Source of the DNA: QNYZ01 sp964577615
GTDB taxonomy: Bacteria > Desulfobacterota > Desulfobacteria > Desulfobacterales > QNYZ01
Direction of reading: 5' to 3'
Length of the DNA stretch: 21,435 bases
NCBI GenBank assembly: GCA_964577615.1
Contig: CAZNZW010000053.1
Coordinates: 1 to 21,435 of the forward strand
Position numbers and translations under genes: made by a program. The notes below the pieces were generated by a model, which made no database searches, was not told where the DNA came from, and saw only the letters and a list, made by a program, of their open reading frames with translations. Positions 1-7,774 of this stretch are shown one piece after another. The stretch's first letter is position 1; each line of letters starts with the position of its first letter.

Positions 1-415
1 CCACGGCTTCCAGGGCCAGCAGATATCCATCCCCGCCCAGCCCGACAATCTTCCCGGTCACCACATCGGCAATCATCGACTGGTGCCGGAACGGTTCCCG
101 TTTGTAGATGTTGGACAGATGGACCTCCACGATCGGGATGTCGAGGGAAAGAAGCGCGTCGCGAATGGCAATGCTCGTATGGGTATAGGCAGCGGGGTTG
201 ATGATCAGGCCGGCGCAATCCGTGGCCGCCTGGATCTTATCGACAATGGCGCCTTCGTGGTTGGACTGAAAGGTTTCGATTTCAAGGCCGAGGGCGTCTC
301 CCCGGTCTGAAAGTGCGGCATTAATGTCAGCCAGCGTCCGGTGGCCATAGGTTTCCGGCTCGCGGGCGCCCAGCAGGTTCAGGTTGGGGCCGTGAATAAT
401 CAGGATTTTTTTCAT
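1..415 (-). CDS. aroQ: 3-dehydroquinate dehydratase, type II (3' end cut by window)
   Basis: Type II dehydroquinase of the shikimate pathway, converting 3-dehydroquinate to 3-dehydroshikimate in the cytoplasm. The start is the ATG whose first base is 415. The protein opens with the family signature MKKILIIHGPNLNLLGAREP, and the Tyr needed for catalysis follows in ETYGHRTL. Further family blocks are INPAAYTHTS, which carries the conserved Asn/Ala/His surroundings, and VEVHLSNIYKREPFRHQS, with the active-site His. The visible end, GDGYLLALEAV, is close to the usual C-terminus of 140-150 residue members, so only a few residues are missing beyond position 1. Its ATG overlaps the rpe stop codon (ATGA), suggesting translational coupling at the distal end of the operon. 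Confidence 0.95.
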   Translation of the reverse strand, partial: MKKILIIHGPNLNLLGAREPETYGHRTLADINAALSDRGDALGLEIETFQSNHEGAIVDKIQAATDCAGLIINPAAYTHTSIAIRDALLSLDIPIVEVHLSNIYKREPFRHQSMIADVVTGKIVGLGGDGYLLALEAV

Positions 416-1077
416 TGTGGCGCATCCTTTATTTTTTCCCGGAAAACATCAATCGTCTGCTGATAATCCTTGCTGCCGAAAATCGCCGACCCGGCCACGA
501 ACACATCGGCACCGGCCCGGGCCACATCTGCGATGGTACCGGTATTCACCCCGCCGTCCACCTCGATTAAAATGGTCAAGTCGCGATCGTCTATGATCCG
601 CCGCAGGGCGCTGATCTTGGAAAGGGTGTTGGGAATGAACTGCTGCCCGCCAAATCCGGGATTCACACTCATGATAAGCACCAGGTCAACATATTCGAGT
701 ACCCAGTCCACTACGGACAGAGGGGTGGCTGGATTCAGCACCACACCGGCCTGGGCGCCGGCCCGGCGGATCTGCGCCAGGGTGCTGTTCAGGTGCGGGC
801 ATGTTTCGGCATGCACAGAGATCATCGAGGCGCCGGCCCTGGCAAAATCGTTGATATACCGGTCCGGGTTTTCGATCATGAGATGAACATCCAGGGGCAG
901 GGTGGTCACCTGATGAACGGCCTGGACAATCGGCGGCCCCAGGGTGATGTTGGGGACAAAATGACCGTCCATGACGTCGACGTGAATCCAGTCGGCGCCG
1001 GCCTTTTCAACGGCGAGAACGTCTTCTCCGAGCCTGGAAAAATCAGCGGACAGGATTGAGGGGGCGATGATGGGCAT
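412..1077 (-). CDS. rpe: Ribulose-phosphate 3-epimerase
   Basis: Interconverts D-ribulose 5-phosphate and D-xylulose 5-phosphate (pentose phosphate pathway, cytoplasmic TIM barrel). I chose the ATG at 1077 (MPIIAPSILSADF) because it has an AAAGGAAA ribosome site upstream and matches the family N-terminus; a longer in-frame ORF reaches 1137 but adds unrelated residues. Metal and catalytic residues lie in the usual blocks: IHVDVMDGHFVPN (His32, Asp34), DVHLMIENP (His65), the MSVNPGFGGQ phosphate loop and the IEVDGGV Asp. The length of 221 residues is normal. It lies 69 bases after cobS and overlaps aroQ by ATGA. It has no functional tie to cobalamin and looks like a housekeeping gene carried on the same message. 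Confidence 0.96.
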   Translation of the reverse strand: MPIIAPSILSADFSRLGEDVLAVEKAGADWIHVDVMDGHFVPNITLGPPIVQAVHQVTTLPLDVHLMIENPDRYINDFARAGASMISVHAETCPHLNSTLAQIRRAGAQAGVVLNPATPLSVVDWVLEYVDLVLIMSVNPGFGGQQFIPNTLSKISALRRIIDDRDLTILIEVDGGVNTGTIADVARAGADVFVAGSAIFGSKDYQQTIDVFREKIKDAPQ

Positions 1078-1146
1078 GGATATGTTTCCTTTCGGTTTGT
1101 TATACATGCGGGATGATACTGATCGGATTGCTATCACAAACCGTGA

Positions 1147-1875
1147 TCAAAGGCCAGTTCCCGCTGCCATTGCAAGAAAAAGAACGGCTTCTGTCACCTC
1201 TACCATGGCGCCCAGCATGTCTCCCGTCATACAATTCAGCGTGCGTTTATAGAAAAGAATCATTCCCGCCACGGTTCCGGCAAAAAGTGCATTGACCAGA
1301 AAACATCGGGCGCCGATAAATAACGACAGACAGACCGGCGGCAGGAGCCAGATAAACGATGAGAAGGGGAGTGGGGTTTTAAAAAAATCTGCCCCTGTGC
1401 CGCCTTCCGGCCGGCCGTATGGCAGGTAGCGGATACCGAAGAGCAGACCCGCCCGGGCATAGGCCGGGATCACCATCAGCGCGATAAAACGGTGGGGACC
1501 GATCACGGCCAGACTGCTCGCCTTGATCGCAAGAATACAGACGATGGCCACCAGCCCCATGGTTCCCAGTCGGCTGTCCTTCATGATCTCCATCGTCCGT
1601 TCGCGGGAACGGTGGCTGAAAATGCCGTCGGCCGTGTCGCCCAGGCCGTCCACATGAAGCGCCCCGGTGATACTGATCAGAAACAATACATCCAGCACAG
1701 CCCCGACCGGATGGGGAAAGATGCGGAGGGCCAGCTGATCAAACAGGGCCAGCAGGCCGCCGATGATCAGGCCAACCACCGGAAACATCGGTATCATGGC
1801 CGTCGGGGTGAAAGGAACCGGTCTGCCTGTGGGTAAAATGGTCATAAATGATATGGCCGCCCGGAGTCGATTCAT
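1147..1875 (-). CDS. cobS: Adenosylcobinamide-GDP ribazoletransferase (cobalamin synthase)
   Basis: Integral membrane enzyme of the last cobalamin assembly stage, joining adenosylcobinamide-GDP with alpha-ribazole (or its phosphate). The start is set at the ATG at 1875 (MNRLRAAISFMTILPTGR), the standard CobS N-terminus, overlapping the cobU stop as ATGA; the open frame upstream to 2052 is unrelated read-through inside cobU. The diagnostic block ALHVDGLGDTADGIFSHRSR carries the metal-binding acidic pattern D-x-x-D-G. Several hydrophobic helices surround it, for example around MIPMFPVVGLIIGGLLALF and the C-terminal region. The length of 242 residues is typical. No cobT or cobC gene is visible within the window. 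Confidence 0.94.
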   Translation of the reverse strand: MNRLRAAISFMTILPTGRPVPFTPTAMIPMFPVVGLIIGGLLALFDQLALRIFPHPVGAVLDVLFLISITGALHVDGLGDTADGIFSHRSRERTMEIMKDSRLGTMGLVAIVCILAIKASSLAVIGPHRFIALMVIPAYARAGLLFGIRYLPYGRPEGGTGADFFKTPLPFSSFIWLLPPVCLSLFIGARCFLVNALFAGTVAGMILFYKRTLNCMTGDMLGAMVEVTEAVLFLAMAAGTGL

Positions 1876-2414
1876 CGGGATGGGCTCCTTTTTATATCCA
1901 CCGGAATCCCGGCCACCGTAAGAATCACCCGGTCCGCCACGTCCGCCATCGCCTGATTCATCCACCCCACGGCATCCCGGTACCGGCGGGCCAGGGCGTT
2001 GTCCGGGACAATGCCGGAGCCCACCTCGTTGGAAACCAGAATAACCGGACAATGGGCCACTTTCAGCGCATCGGTCAGCTGATCGACGGATGGGGCGATG
2101 TCGTCATATACCGTTGTTTTCTCAAACAGGTTGCTCATCCAGAGTGTCAGGCAGTCGATCAATATCACATCCGCTTCCCGGCTTTTTTTCCGAATCGATT
2201 CGGCCAGCTGGACAGGCACCTCCAGGGCCGACCATTTCTCGCCCCGTTCCGCCTGATGACGGGCCACCCGCGCTGTCATTTCCGCGTCCGTGGGAACGCA
2301 GGTGGCGATAAATAAATACTGATTCCCCTGATATTTTTCGGCCAGTGTCAGGGCATGGCGGCTTTTACCGCTGCGGCACCCGCCCAGGACCAGGGTAATT
2401 TCAGATGGATTCAT
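1872..2414 (-). CDS. cobU: Bifunctional adenosylcobinamide kinase / adenosylcobinamide-phosphate guanylyltransferase
   Basis: Phosphorylates adenosylcobinamide and then transfers GMP to give adenosylcobinamide-GDP, the substrate of CobS. With the ATG at 2414 (MNPSEITLVLGG) the P-loop GGCRSGKS falls at residues 11-18. His53 in ARHQAER is the candidate guanylylated histidine, and LIDCLTLWMSNL and VSNEVGSGIVP are further family blocks. I preferred 2414 to the upstream ATG at 2435 because GGAG sits about eight bases before it and it overlaps the cobQ stop as ATGA. The protein has 180 residues, as usual for the family. It is directly coupled to cobQ upstream and cobS downstream, so three consecutive pathway steps are made from one message. 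Confidence 0.95.
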   Translation of the reverse strand: MNPSEITLVLGGCRSGKSRHALTLAEKYQGNQYLFIATCVPTDAEMTARVARHQAERGEKWSALEVPVQLAESIRKKSREADVILIDCLTLWMSNLFEKTTVYDDIAPSVDQLTDALKVAHCPVILVSNEVGSGIVPDNALARRYRDAVGWMNQAMADVADRVILTVAGIPVDIKRSPSR

Positions 2415-3940
2415 ACCAGCTCCGTTTTTTTCCACAAAAGGGCTTCAATGGCCGCCAGGTCCATATGCCCCGTCAGATGGGCGGCCAGCTGATCGTAATC
2501 CCGGTCCCGGGATGCCGGGCCGTGGACACCGCTGACGGCAATCTGTTTCAGTCCCATCTTGTCCAGCCATTCCCGCGTGACGGCCGCCGAATCGAAAAAT
2601 CCGTGGATATAGGTGCCCATCAGCCGGGAATTCTCTGAACAGGTGCCGTCTTCCTCGCTGATCGATCGGCCGTTTCGCGCCAGAACAGTCAGCAGCGGCA
2701 GGCCAGCCAGCCGCCGGGTGTGCCCCATGTGGATCTCATAGCCGATGCCCTCGGCGCCATTGTAGGAAAACCGGGTCCATGTGGTTGTCTTGGGAGAGCT
2801 CAGCGTGGTGTCGATGGGGAGCAGCCCCAGCCCTGGCATGCGGCCCGGCGGGCCTTCCAGCCCGTCCGGGTCGTTGACCGTCTGTCCCATCATCTGATAT
2901 CCGCCGCAGATACCGGTAATGGCGCCGTTATTTTCGGCAAAGCGGTTCAGTTCTTCGGCCCAGCCGGTGGTCTGCAGCCACTGGAGGTCAAAACAGGTGT
3001 TTTTGGATCCGGGCAGGATGACTCCGGCAAAGGACGACAGGTCCTGACATTGTTCGACAAAATAGACGTCCAGTCCCTCAAGGCGGCTTAATGGATCGAA
3101 ATCGGTAAAATTGGAAATATGGGGAATCCGGATGACAGCCACGGACGGGTTGTCGGTATGCGTTATGGATACCGCTTCTGGCTGTTCAATTACGACAGAG
3201 TCTTCCTGCTCAATCTGAAAATCGGTAAACCACGGGACAACACCGAAACAGGAACGGGCCGTTTTCTTTTCAAGCCAGTCAATGCCATCCTCAAACAATG
3301 TCAGATCACCGCGGAAACGGTTGACAACAAACCCGGCCACCCGCTGGATCTTGTCCGGCGGCAGGCAGGCCAGGGTGCCGACAATCTGGGCAAACACGCC
3401 GCCCCGGTGAATATCGGCCACAAGGATCACCGGAGCATCGGCATGCTCGGCCATCTTGAAATTCACAATATCGTGGGACATGAGGTTGACTTCGGCACAT
3501 GAACCGGCGCCTTCCATGATCACCAGATCGTATTGCCACCGCAGCCGGTCCAGGGCCGCGGCCGCAGTGGCGAAAATGGATGCCTTTTTATGATGAAATT
3601 CGGCGGCCGTGGCGTTTTCCATGGATTTGCCCATCAAAACAACCTGGGCGCCGATATCGCTGGTGGGTTTGAGCAGCACCGGATTCATGTCGACGTGGGG
3701 CGGGATACGAGCGGCTTCGGCCTGGACGATCTGGGCCCGGCCCATTTCCAGCCCCTCGGGCGTGACCCCGGCATTGTTGGACATGTTCTGGGCCTTGAAC
3801 GGCGCCACCTTTACGCCCCGGTCGGCAAAATAGCGGCACAACCCGGTCACGAGAACGCTTTTACCCACATCGGAACCCGTGCCTAACAGCGCCAGGCAGG
3901 GGCAGGGACGGTTGTTTCCTTCAGAGATCATAGGTTTCAC
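2411..3940 (-). CDS. cobQ: Cobyric acid synthase, glutamine-hydrolysing
   Basis: Amidates the b, d, e and g side chains of adenosylcobyrinic acid a,c-diamide to give adenosylcobyric acid (CbiP in the anaerobic pathway nomenclature). The N-terminal synthetase domain has the nucleotide loop GTGSDVGKS (residues 20-28) and the family block FKAQNMSNNAG. The C-terminal class I glutaminase-like domain shows the nucleophile Cys345 in ITGICGGYQMMG and His446 in YIHGFFD. The protein has 509 residues, close to the family norm. The start used is GTG at 3940, which overlaps the nikO stop as GTGA; an ATG at 3931 three codons later is equally possible, and neither has a strong ribosome site, consistent with translation coupled to nikO. 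Confidence 0.95.
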   Translation of the reverse strand: MKPMISEGNNRPCPCLALLGTGSDVGKSVLVTGLCRYFADRGVKVAPFKAQNMSNNAGVTPEGLEMGRAQIVQAEAARIPPHVDMNPVLLKPTSDIGAQVVLMGKSMENATAAEFHHKKASIFATAAAALDRLRWQYDLVIMEGAGSCAEVNLMSHDIVNFKMAEHADAPVILVADIHRGGVFAQIVGTLACLPPDKIQRVAGFVVNRFRGDLTLFEDGIDWLEKKTARSCFGVVPWFTDFQIEQEDSVVIEQPEAVSITHTDNPSVAVIRIPHISNFTDFDPLSRLEGLDVYFVEQCQDLSSFAGVILPGSKNTCFDLQWLQTTGWAEELNRFAENNGAITGICGGYQMMGQTVNDPDGLEGPPGRMPGLGLLPIDTTLSSPKTTTWTRFSYNGAEGIGYEIHMGHTRRLAGLPLLTVLARNGRSISEEDGTCSENSRLMGTYIHGFFDSAAVTREWLDKMGLKQIAVSGVHGPASRDRDYDQLAAHLTGHMDLAAIEALLWKKTELV

Positions 3941-4659
3941 GCATGTTCATGGGGTTGGGTGCCATGGGTATGCAGATGATAATGCGGATGCAGGGCCGCG
4001 CTGTCTTCCACAGTAATTTTGCCGTTGTTAATAGAAAAGATCCGCGACGTCAACCGGGCCAGAAAATCCATGTTGTGCGAAATCATGATATAGGAGATAT
4101 CGAGTTTTTTCAGAATGGCTTCGATCCGCTGACGGGTTTTTTCATCCAGCCCCGTGACCGGCTCGTCGAGGAGCAGGACTTCCGGTTCCATGGCCAGAAT
4201 GGTGGCCAGGGCCACCAGCCGCTTTTCGCCGCCGGACAGTCTGAAAGTCACCCGGTCGCGGAGAGCGCTTAAACCCAGTGACGCCAGCGTGTCTTCAGCC
4301 ACGGCAATGGCATCCGTCTTGTTTTTTCCGAGGTTCAGCGGGCCAAACGCCACATCTTCGATAACGGTGGGGCTGAAAAGCTGGTCGTCCGAATCCTGAA
4401 AAAGCAGGCCGATCCGCCGCCGGACGGCACGGAAATCCTTTTCCGCCCGGATCGGCTGGCCGAAAATCCGCAGGGTCCCCGCCGTAGGGGTGAGCAGCCC
4501 CATGATCAAGTGAAACAACGTGGTTTTGCCGCTGCCGTTGGGGGCGATAAGCCCGGCGCGGTCGCCGGCGTGAACGGTCAGACTCACGTCATCAAGCACC
4601 GGACGGCGTCCCGGAAAAGCGAACGAAATATTTTTCAGCTGGATAATCGGTATCGACAT
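3937..4659 (-). CDS. cbiO: Ni/Co energy-coupling-factor transporter ATPase with His-rich tail
   Basis: ATPase of an ECF-type nickel/cobalt importer (CbiO/NikO family); it energises uptake through the Q and M membrane proteins. Walker A is APNGSGKTT (residues 39-47), the Q-loop region is LLFQDSDDQLFSPTV, the ABC signature is LSGGEKR, Walker B is EVLLLDEPVTGLD and the switch His is in MISHNMDF. The last 19 residues (222-240) contain seven histidines, a plausible Ni/Co-binding tail. The length is 240 residues. An AAAGGT ribosome site precedes the ATG at 4659. It lies about 50 bases after cbiQ and overlaps cobQ by four bases. Ni versus Co preference cannot be decided from this subunit. Confidence 0.94.
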   Translation of the reverse strand: MSIPIIQLKNISFAFPGRRPVLDDVSLTVHAGDRAGLIAPNGSGKTTLFHLIMGLLTPTAGTLRIFGQPIRAEKDFRAVRRRIGLLFQDSDDQLFSPTVIEDVAFGPLNLGKNKTDAIAVAEDTLASLGLSALRDRVTFRLSGGEKRLVALATILAMEPEVLLLDEPVTGLDEKTRQRIEAILKKLDISYIMISHNMDFLARLTSRIFSINNGKITVEDSAALHPHYHLHTHGTQPHEHA

Positions 4660-4709
4660 AAAGTTACCTTTTCAGGAGCGGCAGTTCCCACCGGCCGGAT
4701 GGGTATTGT

Positions 4710-5471
4710 TTACCAGAGCGGGACGCCCCATTCAAGCCAGGCAATCCAGGCAATGGCCGCTGACATGATGGCCGTAAAGACAAATGTGGCCGGCGTCGGT
4801 GAAAAATCAACCAGGCTGTGAAACCGGCCGGTAAATCCCCGGCATCGCATGGCCCCCGCAATCCGTTCGGCCCGGGCAACGGAACGGACAAACAGCATGC
4901 CGATCAGGTACGCATAGGTTTGATAGGTGTGCAGGCCGGTCCGCGGCCTAAACCCCCGCATCCGGATGGCCCGTACCATCCGCCGGTATTCATTTTCAAG
5001 CACGTGAATGTACCGGTAGGTCATCAATAACAGGTACACTATCTTTTTTGATACTTTCATCCGGCCGAGGGCATGGCCCAGGGTGGAAAGGGGAATCGTG
5101 GCGATCAGGGCCGTAAACCCCACCAGAATACCGATTGTTTTCAGAGAAATCACGGCCGAAAGCAGGATGCCGCGGCGGCTCAATACCAGCGGGCCGACGG
5201 GAATGACGACTGCTCCCCCCATGGTCAGGGGCAGGGCGACCCACATAAGGGCAAGAAACCCGATCACCACCGACAGACGCCGCCCTACCTGCCCCAGGTT
5301 CAGACGGGCCAGCACAGCCAGGGCGCCGGCAATACCAACCGCCGCACCCAGGGGAATAAACCGGTCGGCCAGGGCCACCACAAAGGAAAACGCCACGGCA
5401 ACGGTGATTCGGTAGCGGGGATCGATGCGATGCATCAGGGAGGGGCCGGCAGCAAACGGTTCGTCAAACAT
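4710..5471 (-). CDS. cbiQ: Ni/Co ECF transporter transmembrane coupling protein
   Basis: Transmembrane T-component (CbiQ/NikQ) that couples the ATPase to the substrate-binding membrane subunit. The N-terminus MFDEPFAAGPSLMHRIDPR is typical of the family, followed by several hydrophobic helices. Two cytoplasmic coupling motifs with the Ala-x-Arg-x-Arg-Gly pattern are visible: AIRMRGF at about residue 170 and AMRCRGF at about residue 207; these are the helices that contact the ATPase. The protein has 253 residues, a normal length. Only six bases separate its ATG from the nikL stop, and an AAAAGGGATGA sequence within the nikL 3' end can serve as ribosome site. Confidence 0.94.
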   Translation of the reverse strand: MFDEPFAAGPSLMHRIDPRYRITVAVAFSFVVALADRFIPLGAAVGIAGALAVLARLNLGQVGRRLSVVIGFLALMWVALPLTMGGAVVIPVGPLVLSRRGILLSAVISLKTIGILVGFTALIATIPLSTLGHALGRMKVSKKIVYLLLMTYRYIHVLENEYRRMVRAIRMRGFRPRTGLHTYQTYAYLIGMLFVRSVARAERIAGAMRCRGFTGRFHSLVDFSPTPATFVFTAIMSAAIAWIAWLEWGVPLW

Positions 5472-5477
5472 CGGGCA

Positions 5478-6092
5478 TCATCCCTTTTTGCGGGCATGGA
5501 CATAGGCGGCCATGCCGGCCAGCCCGATAATATATCCCAGCCCGCCGAGGATATCGCTAACAGACGGCTGGTCATTTCGCAATTGCGCAATCATTTTCAT
5601 CACAGGTTTCAGTTTATTATCAATTGATTCATCAATAATCGATTTAACATCCTGACGGGTGAGCGGACCGGTGGCCGGCGCCGGGGAAACCGGTGCCGAA
5701 GCAACCGGAACCGGCGGACGGGCGGCAGGCGACTGCTCACCAGACGGCGAGATGTCTGCCGCGGACAGGTGCCATTCATTCCGGTGCCCCATGCCGGCAT
5801 CAAGGTCGATACGCAAATCGGTTCTGGCGGGCAGTTTGAAGCTGAATTCCCCTTTTTCGTCGGTCTGGCCGGACAGGAGCCGGTGGTTGCCGGTATCGTA
5901 AACCGTCACCCGGCCGTTTTTAACCGGGAAGCCATTGGAAAACCGGCTCTGGGTCATCACCGTATGGCCATCGATCCAGGCGAAAATCGTCACCCGGTGG
6001 GCCAGGGCCCGACCCGGCAGGCCAATCACAAGAAACAGGATCAGCGCCGGGAAAAGCCGGAAAAAACCAGTGTCAGTACGTATCAGATGCAT
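5478..6092 (-). CDS. nikL: NikL-like accessory component of the Ni/Co ECF transporter
   Basis: Resembles the NikL component predicted in comparative-genomics work on NikKMLQO nickel transporters; it would stand in for the small CbiN/NikN protein. From the N-terminus there is a signal peptide (about residues 1-31, ending GRALA), then a beta-rich extracytoplasmic domain resembling a carboxypeptidase-regulatory fold (VTIFAWIDG through the Gly-Glu-Phe strand), then a Pro/Ala-rich linker at about 118-150, and one C-terminal membrane helix with a basic end (HARKKG). Predicted cleavage after ALA leaves His as the first mature residue. The start at 6092 has a strong GGAGG site lying inside nikM, so the genes overlap by 20 bases. 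The role of this family is inferred, not proven. Confidence 0.8.
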   Translation of the reverse strand: MHLIRTDTGFFRLFPALILFLVIGLPGRALAHRVTIFAWIDGHTVMTQSRFSNGFPVKNGRVTVYDTGNHRLLSGQTDEKGEFSFKLPARTDLRIDLDAGMGHRNEWHLSAADISPSGEQSPAARPPVPVASAPVSPAPATGPLTRQDVKSIIDESIDNKLKPVMKMIAQLRNDQPSVSDILGGLGYIIGLAGMAAYVHARKKG

Positions 6093-6720
6093 CTGAATCC
6101 TCCGTATTTGCCGCCGGCGGATGATATCCGGGCAACAGGGCGGGCTGCACTTTTTTAAGAAAGGTCACGGCAAAAAGCGTGATGATTCCTTCAATAATCA
6201 TGACCGGCAGGTGGGCGGCAATAATAATCCCGGTCACATCGAGAAATCCTTTTTCAGTGAACAGCAGGGCCAGACCGAGGAGTACGGCGCTAAGCAGGAC
6301 CGCACCGAATCCGCAGGCAAACGCCGCGATCTGGGAAAACGGGGCTTTTTTCCAGATAAACGGGGCAAACAGGTAGCGAACCGTCACGGCCGGCAGGGCC
6401 ATGACAACGGTGTTGACCCCCAGCGTGGTAATACCGCCAAACTGGAAGAAAACCGCCTGGAGTATCAGTGCCGTCAAAATCACGGGAAACGCGCCCCAGC
6501 CGAGAAAGAGACCGATCAGCCCGTTGAGAATCAGGTGGACATTGGCCGGCCCGATGGGAACGTGGATCAAAGAGGCCACGAAAAAAGCCGCCGACAGAAT
6601 CCCCGCCCGGGCCATATGGTCGTAGTCGAGGCGCTTAAGCCCCGCCGCCGTGCCTGCGGCGGCAACGGCCATCCCGCTGACGAACACCGGCCCGGATAGT
6701 ATTCCTTCTGAAATGTGCAT
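6073..6720 (-). CDS. cbiM: Ni/Co ECF transporter substrate-binding membrane component
   Basis: S-component (CbiM/NikM) that binds and translocates the metal ion. The N-terminus MHISEGILSG is the family hallmark; in the solved NikM structure the N-terminal amine, His2 and a downstream His coordinate the metal, so this start must be exact. The candidates here are His53 and His62 within SLIHVPIGPANVHLILNG. Further hydrophobic segments give the expected multi-helix fold over 215 residues. The C-terminal tail after PALLPGYH is polar and acidic. It follows nikK by 62 bases and overlaps nikL by 20 bases. Substrate preference (Ni or Co) is not decided by the visible motifs; the adjacent cobalamin genes argue for Co, the NikKL partners for Ni. 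Confidence 0.94.
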   Translation of the reverse strand: MHISEGILSGPVFVSGMAVAAAGTAAGLKRLDYDHMARAGILSAAFFVASLIHVPIGPANVHLILNGLIGLFLGWGAFPVILTALILQAVFFQFGGITTLGVNTVVMALPAVTVRYLFAPFIWKKAPFSQIAAFACGFGAVLLSAVLLGLALLFTEKGFLDVTGIIIAAHLPVMIIEGIITLFAVTFLKKVQPALLPGYHPPAANTEDSDASDTY

Positions 6721-6782
6721 CCAGTCACCATTTCCGGTCCGTCAGCCAGGGGGCCGACGGCACCGGCATTGCCTTGATTCGT

Positions 6783-7583
6783 TTATTTCGAATCCGGTTT
6801 CTTTTTTGTCTGCCAGTCGTGGAACCGCACCCATATGATGGCCCCCAGTTCCACATCCTTGTCCATGCCATCATGTTTAAGCGTGAATCCCGCCGGGCTC
6901 AGGGCGGCAAATCCCCACCATCCGGATACCGGCGGACTGTAGACAAAAACACCAGCCGTATCGGTCTTGACTGTCTGGGTGACCATGAAATCATTGGCCG
7001 CCCGGGCCTGTCCGTCGGCATTGAAAAATTCAACCTCCACGATGGTATTCGGCAGCGGCCGGCCATCACGCAGGACTCTGGCCCGAAAAACGTTGCCGGC
7101 GTATAGCCCGAAAGGCCGGGACAGAGGGATGATTTCCGTTTTCAGACCGAGCGGCCGGTCCCAGCCCCGGTCATCGCCAAACGCCGCGATGATCGTTTTC
7201 GTATAGTGGATAATGAAGATATCCTCCGCCGGTTCCCAATACGGCTGCGGGACCATAAAAAACTGGTAAACGCCGGGGCGGGTAATCGGATAGGTCAGCT
7301 GCCAGGCCGGTGCGCCCATGATCCGGGCCGGCGTCAGCCGGTCTGTCAGATCGACCTGGCGGGGCCCGATCTGGACGGCGGCCCGCCGGGGACGATCCAT
7401 GGGCATCCCCTGACCATCAAACGGATGGGAAAAGGAAAACGACAGGTGGACCTGATGATTTTCTCCACCCATGATCATTGTATCCGACGAGATCACCATG
7501 CCAAAATGGGCCTGGACGGATGCCGCTGGACAAACCAGCAGACCCATCACAATAATGAAATAAATACCTGTCCGATGGTGCAT
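6783..7583 (-). CDS. nikK: NikK-like periplasmic component of the Ni/Co transporter (DUF4198 type)
   Basis: Secreted component resembling NikK/DUF4198 proteins found beside NikMLQO transporters. The ATG at 7583 is chosen because AAGGAG lies seven bases upstream and because it gives a clean signal peptide (MHHRTGIYFIIVMGLLV, cleaved after SVQA); the open frame upstream to 7694 lies inside the leader and terminator. The mature chain would begin HFGMVISSD, with a histidine in first position. It continues as a beta-sandwich-like domain ending in the family-like VELGAIIWVRF. Mature length is about 240 residues. It is the first gene of the operon, behind a strong promoter and an intrinsic terminator. 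Its exact role (metal capture or delivery) is inferred from context. Confidence 0.83.
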   Translation of the reverse strand: MHHRTGIYFIIVMGLLVCPAASVQAHFGMVISSDTMIMGGENHQVHLSFSFSHPFDGQGMPMDRPRRAAVQIGPRQVDLTDRLTPARIMGAPAWQLTYPITRPGVYQFFMVPQPYWEPAEDIFIIHYTKTIIAAFGDDRGWDRPLGLKTEIIPLSRPFGLYAGNVFRARVLRDGRPLPNTIVEVEFFNADGQARAANDFMVTQTVKTDTAGVFVYSPPVSGWWGFAALSPAGFTLKHDGMDKDVELGAIIWVRFHDWQTKKKPDSK

Positions 7584-7622
7584 CAGTTTTCTCCTTCCGG
7601 GCCCCGGGGGACCATCATCTGG

Positions 7623-7660
7623 CGCACAAAAAGGGGGGCACGGAATTTTACGCACAAAAA
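7623..7660 (-). repeat. Direct 10-base repeat in the nikK leader
   Basis: TTTTTGTGCG (minus-strand reading) occurs exactly twice, at 7651-7660 and 7623-7632, 18 bases apart. The first copy contains most of the T-tract of the intrinsic terminator. The second lies between the terminator and the nikK ribosome site and follows a C-rich run. It may be chance or a duplicated protein or RNA target. Confidence 0.4.
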
Positions 7661-7710
7661 AAGCCACGCAACGCTTCCAATGCCTTGCCGGCACCGCCCG
7701 CCTTCGTGGC
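7656..7710 (-). terminator. Intrinsic terminator / possible attenuator before nikK
   Basis: The arms GCCACG (7710-7705) and CGTGGC (7668-7663) pair perfectly on the minus strand. The 36-base interior can form a smaller helix (GGTGCC with GGCATT), and seven T follow at 7662-7656. Flanking A and T runs extend the stem with A-U pairs. On the plus strand the same stem is followed by TTTTT (7711-7715), so it could act in both directions. It lies between the strong minus promoter and nikK, so it either ends a short RNA of about 113 nt or attenuates the operon. Confidence 0.72.
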
Positions 7711-7768
7711 TTTTTATATGTGTATGTCGTGCTGCTTGCAGTCTATTCTGACAGGGCTTCAGCCATGT
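7656..7768 (-). ncRNA. Predicted short leader transcript or small RNA upstream of nikK
   Basis: A near-consensus promoter places a start at about 7768, and the intrinsic terminator ends at about 7656, defining an RNA of roughly 113 nt without a convincing ORF. Near its 5' end is a perfect small hairpin GGC-TGAA-GCC (7764-7755), then CTGC-AA-GCAG, a run of A, and the terminator helix. The loop-side TGGCT near the 5' end is complementary to AGCCA of the terminator's 5' arm, a weak possible antiterminator. I could not match it to the cobalamin riboswitch (no B12-box) or to another class I know. It may be a cis-acting metal or metabolite sensor or an independent small RNA. Confidence 0.45.
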
Positions 7769-7774
7769 GAATCC

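Noticed and set aside
1078..1146. Separate promoter for rpe-aroQ
   Set aside because: A TATAAC-like -10 exists on the minus strand, but no -35 at suitable spacing; not strong enough to list.
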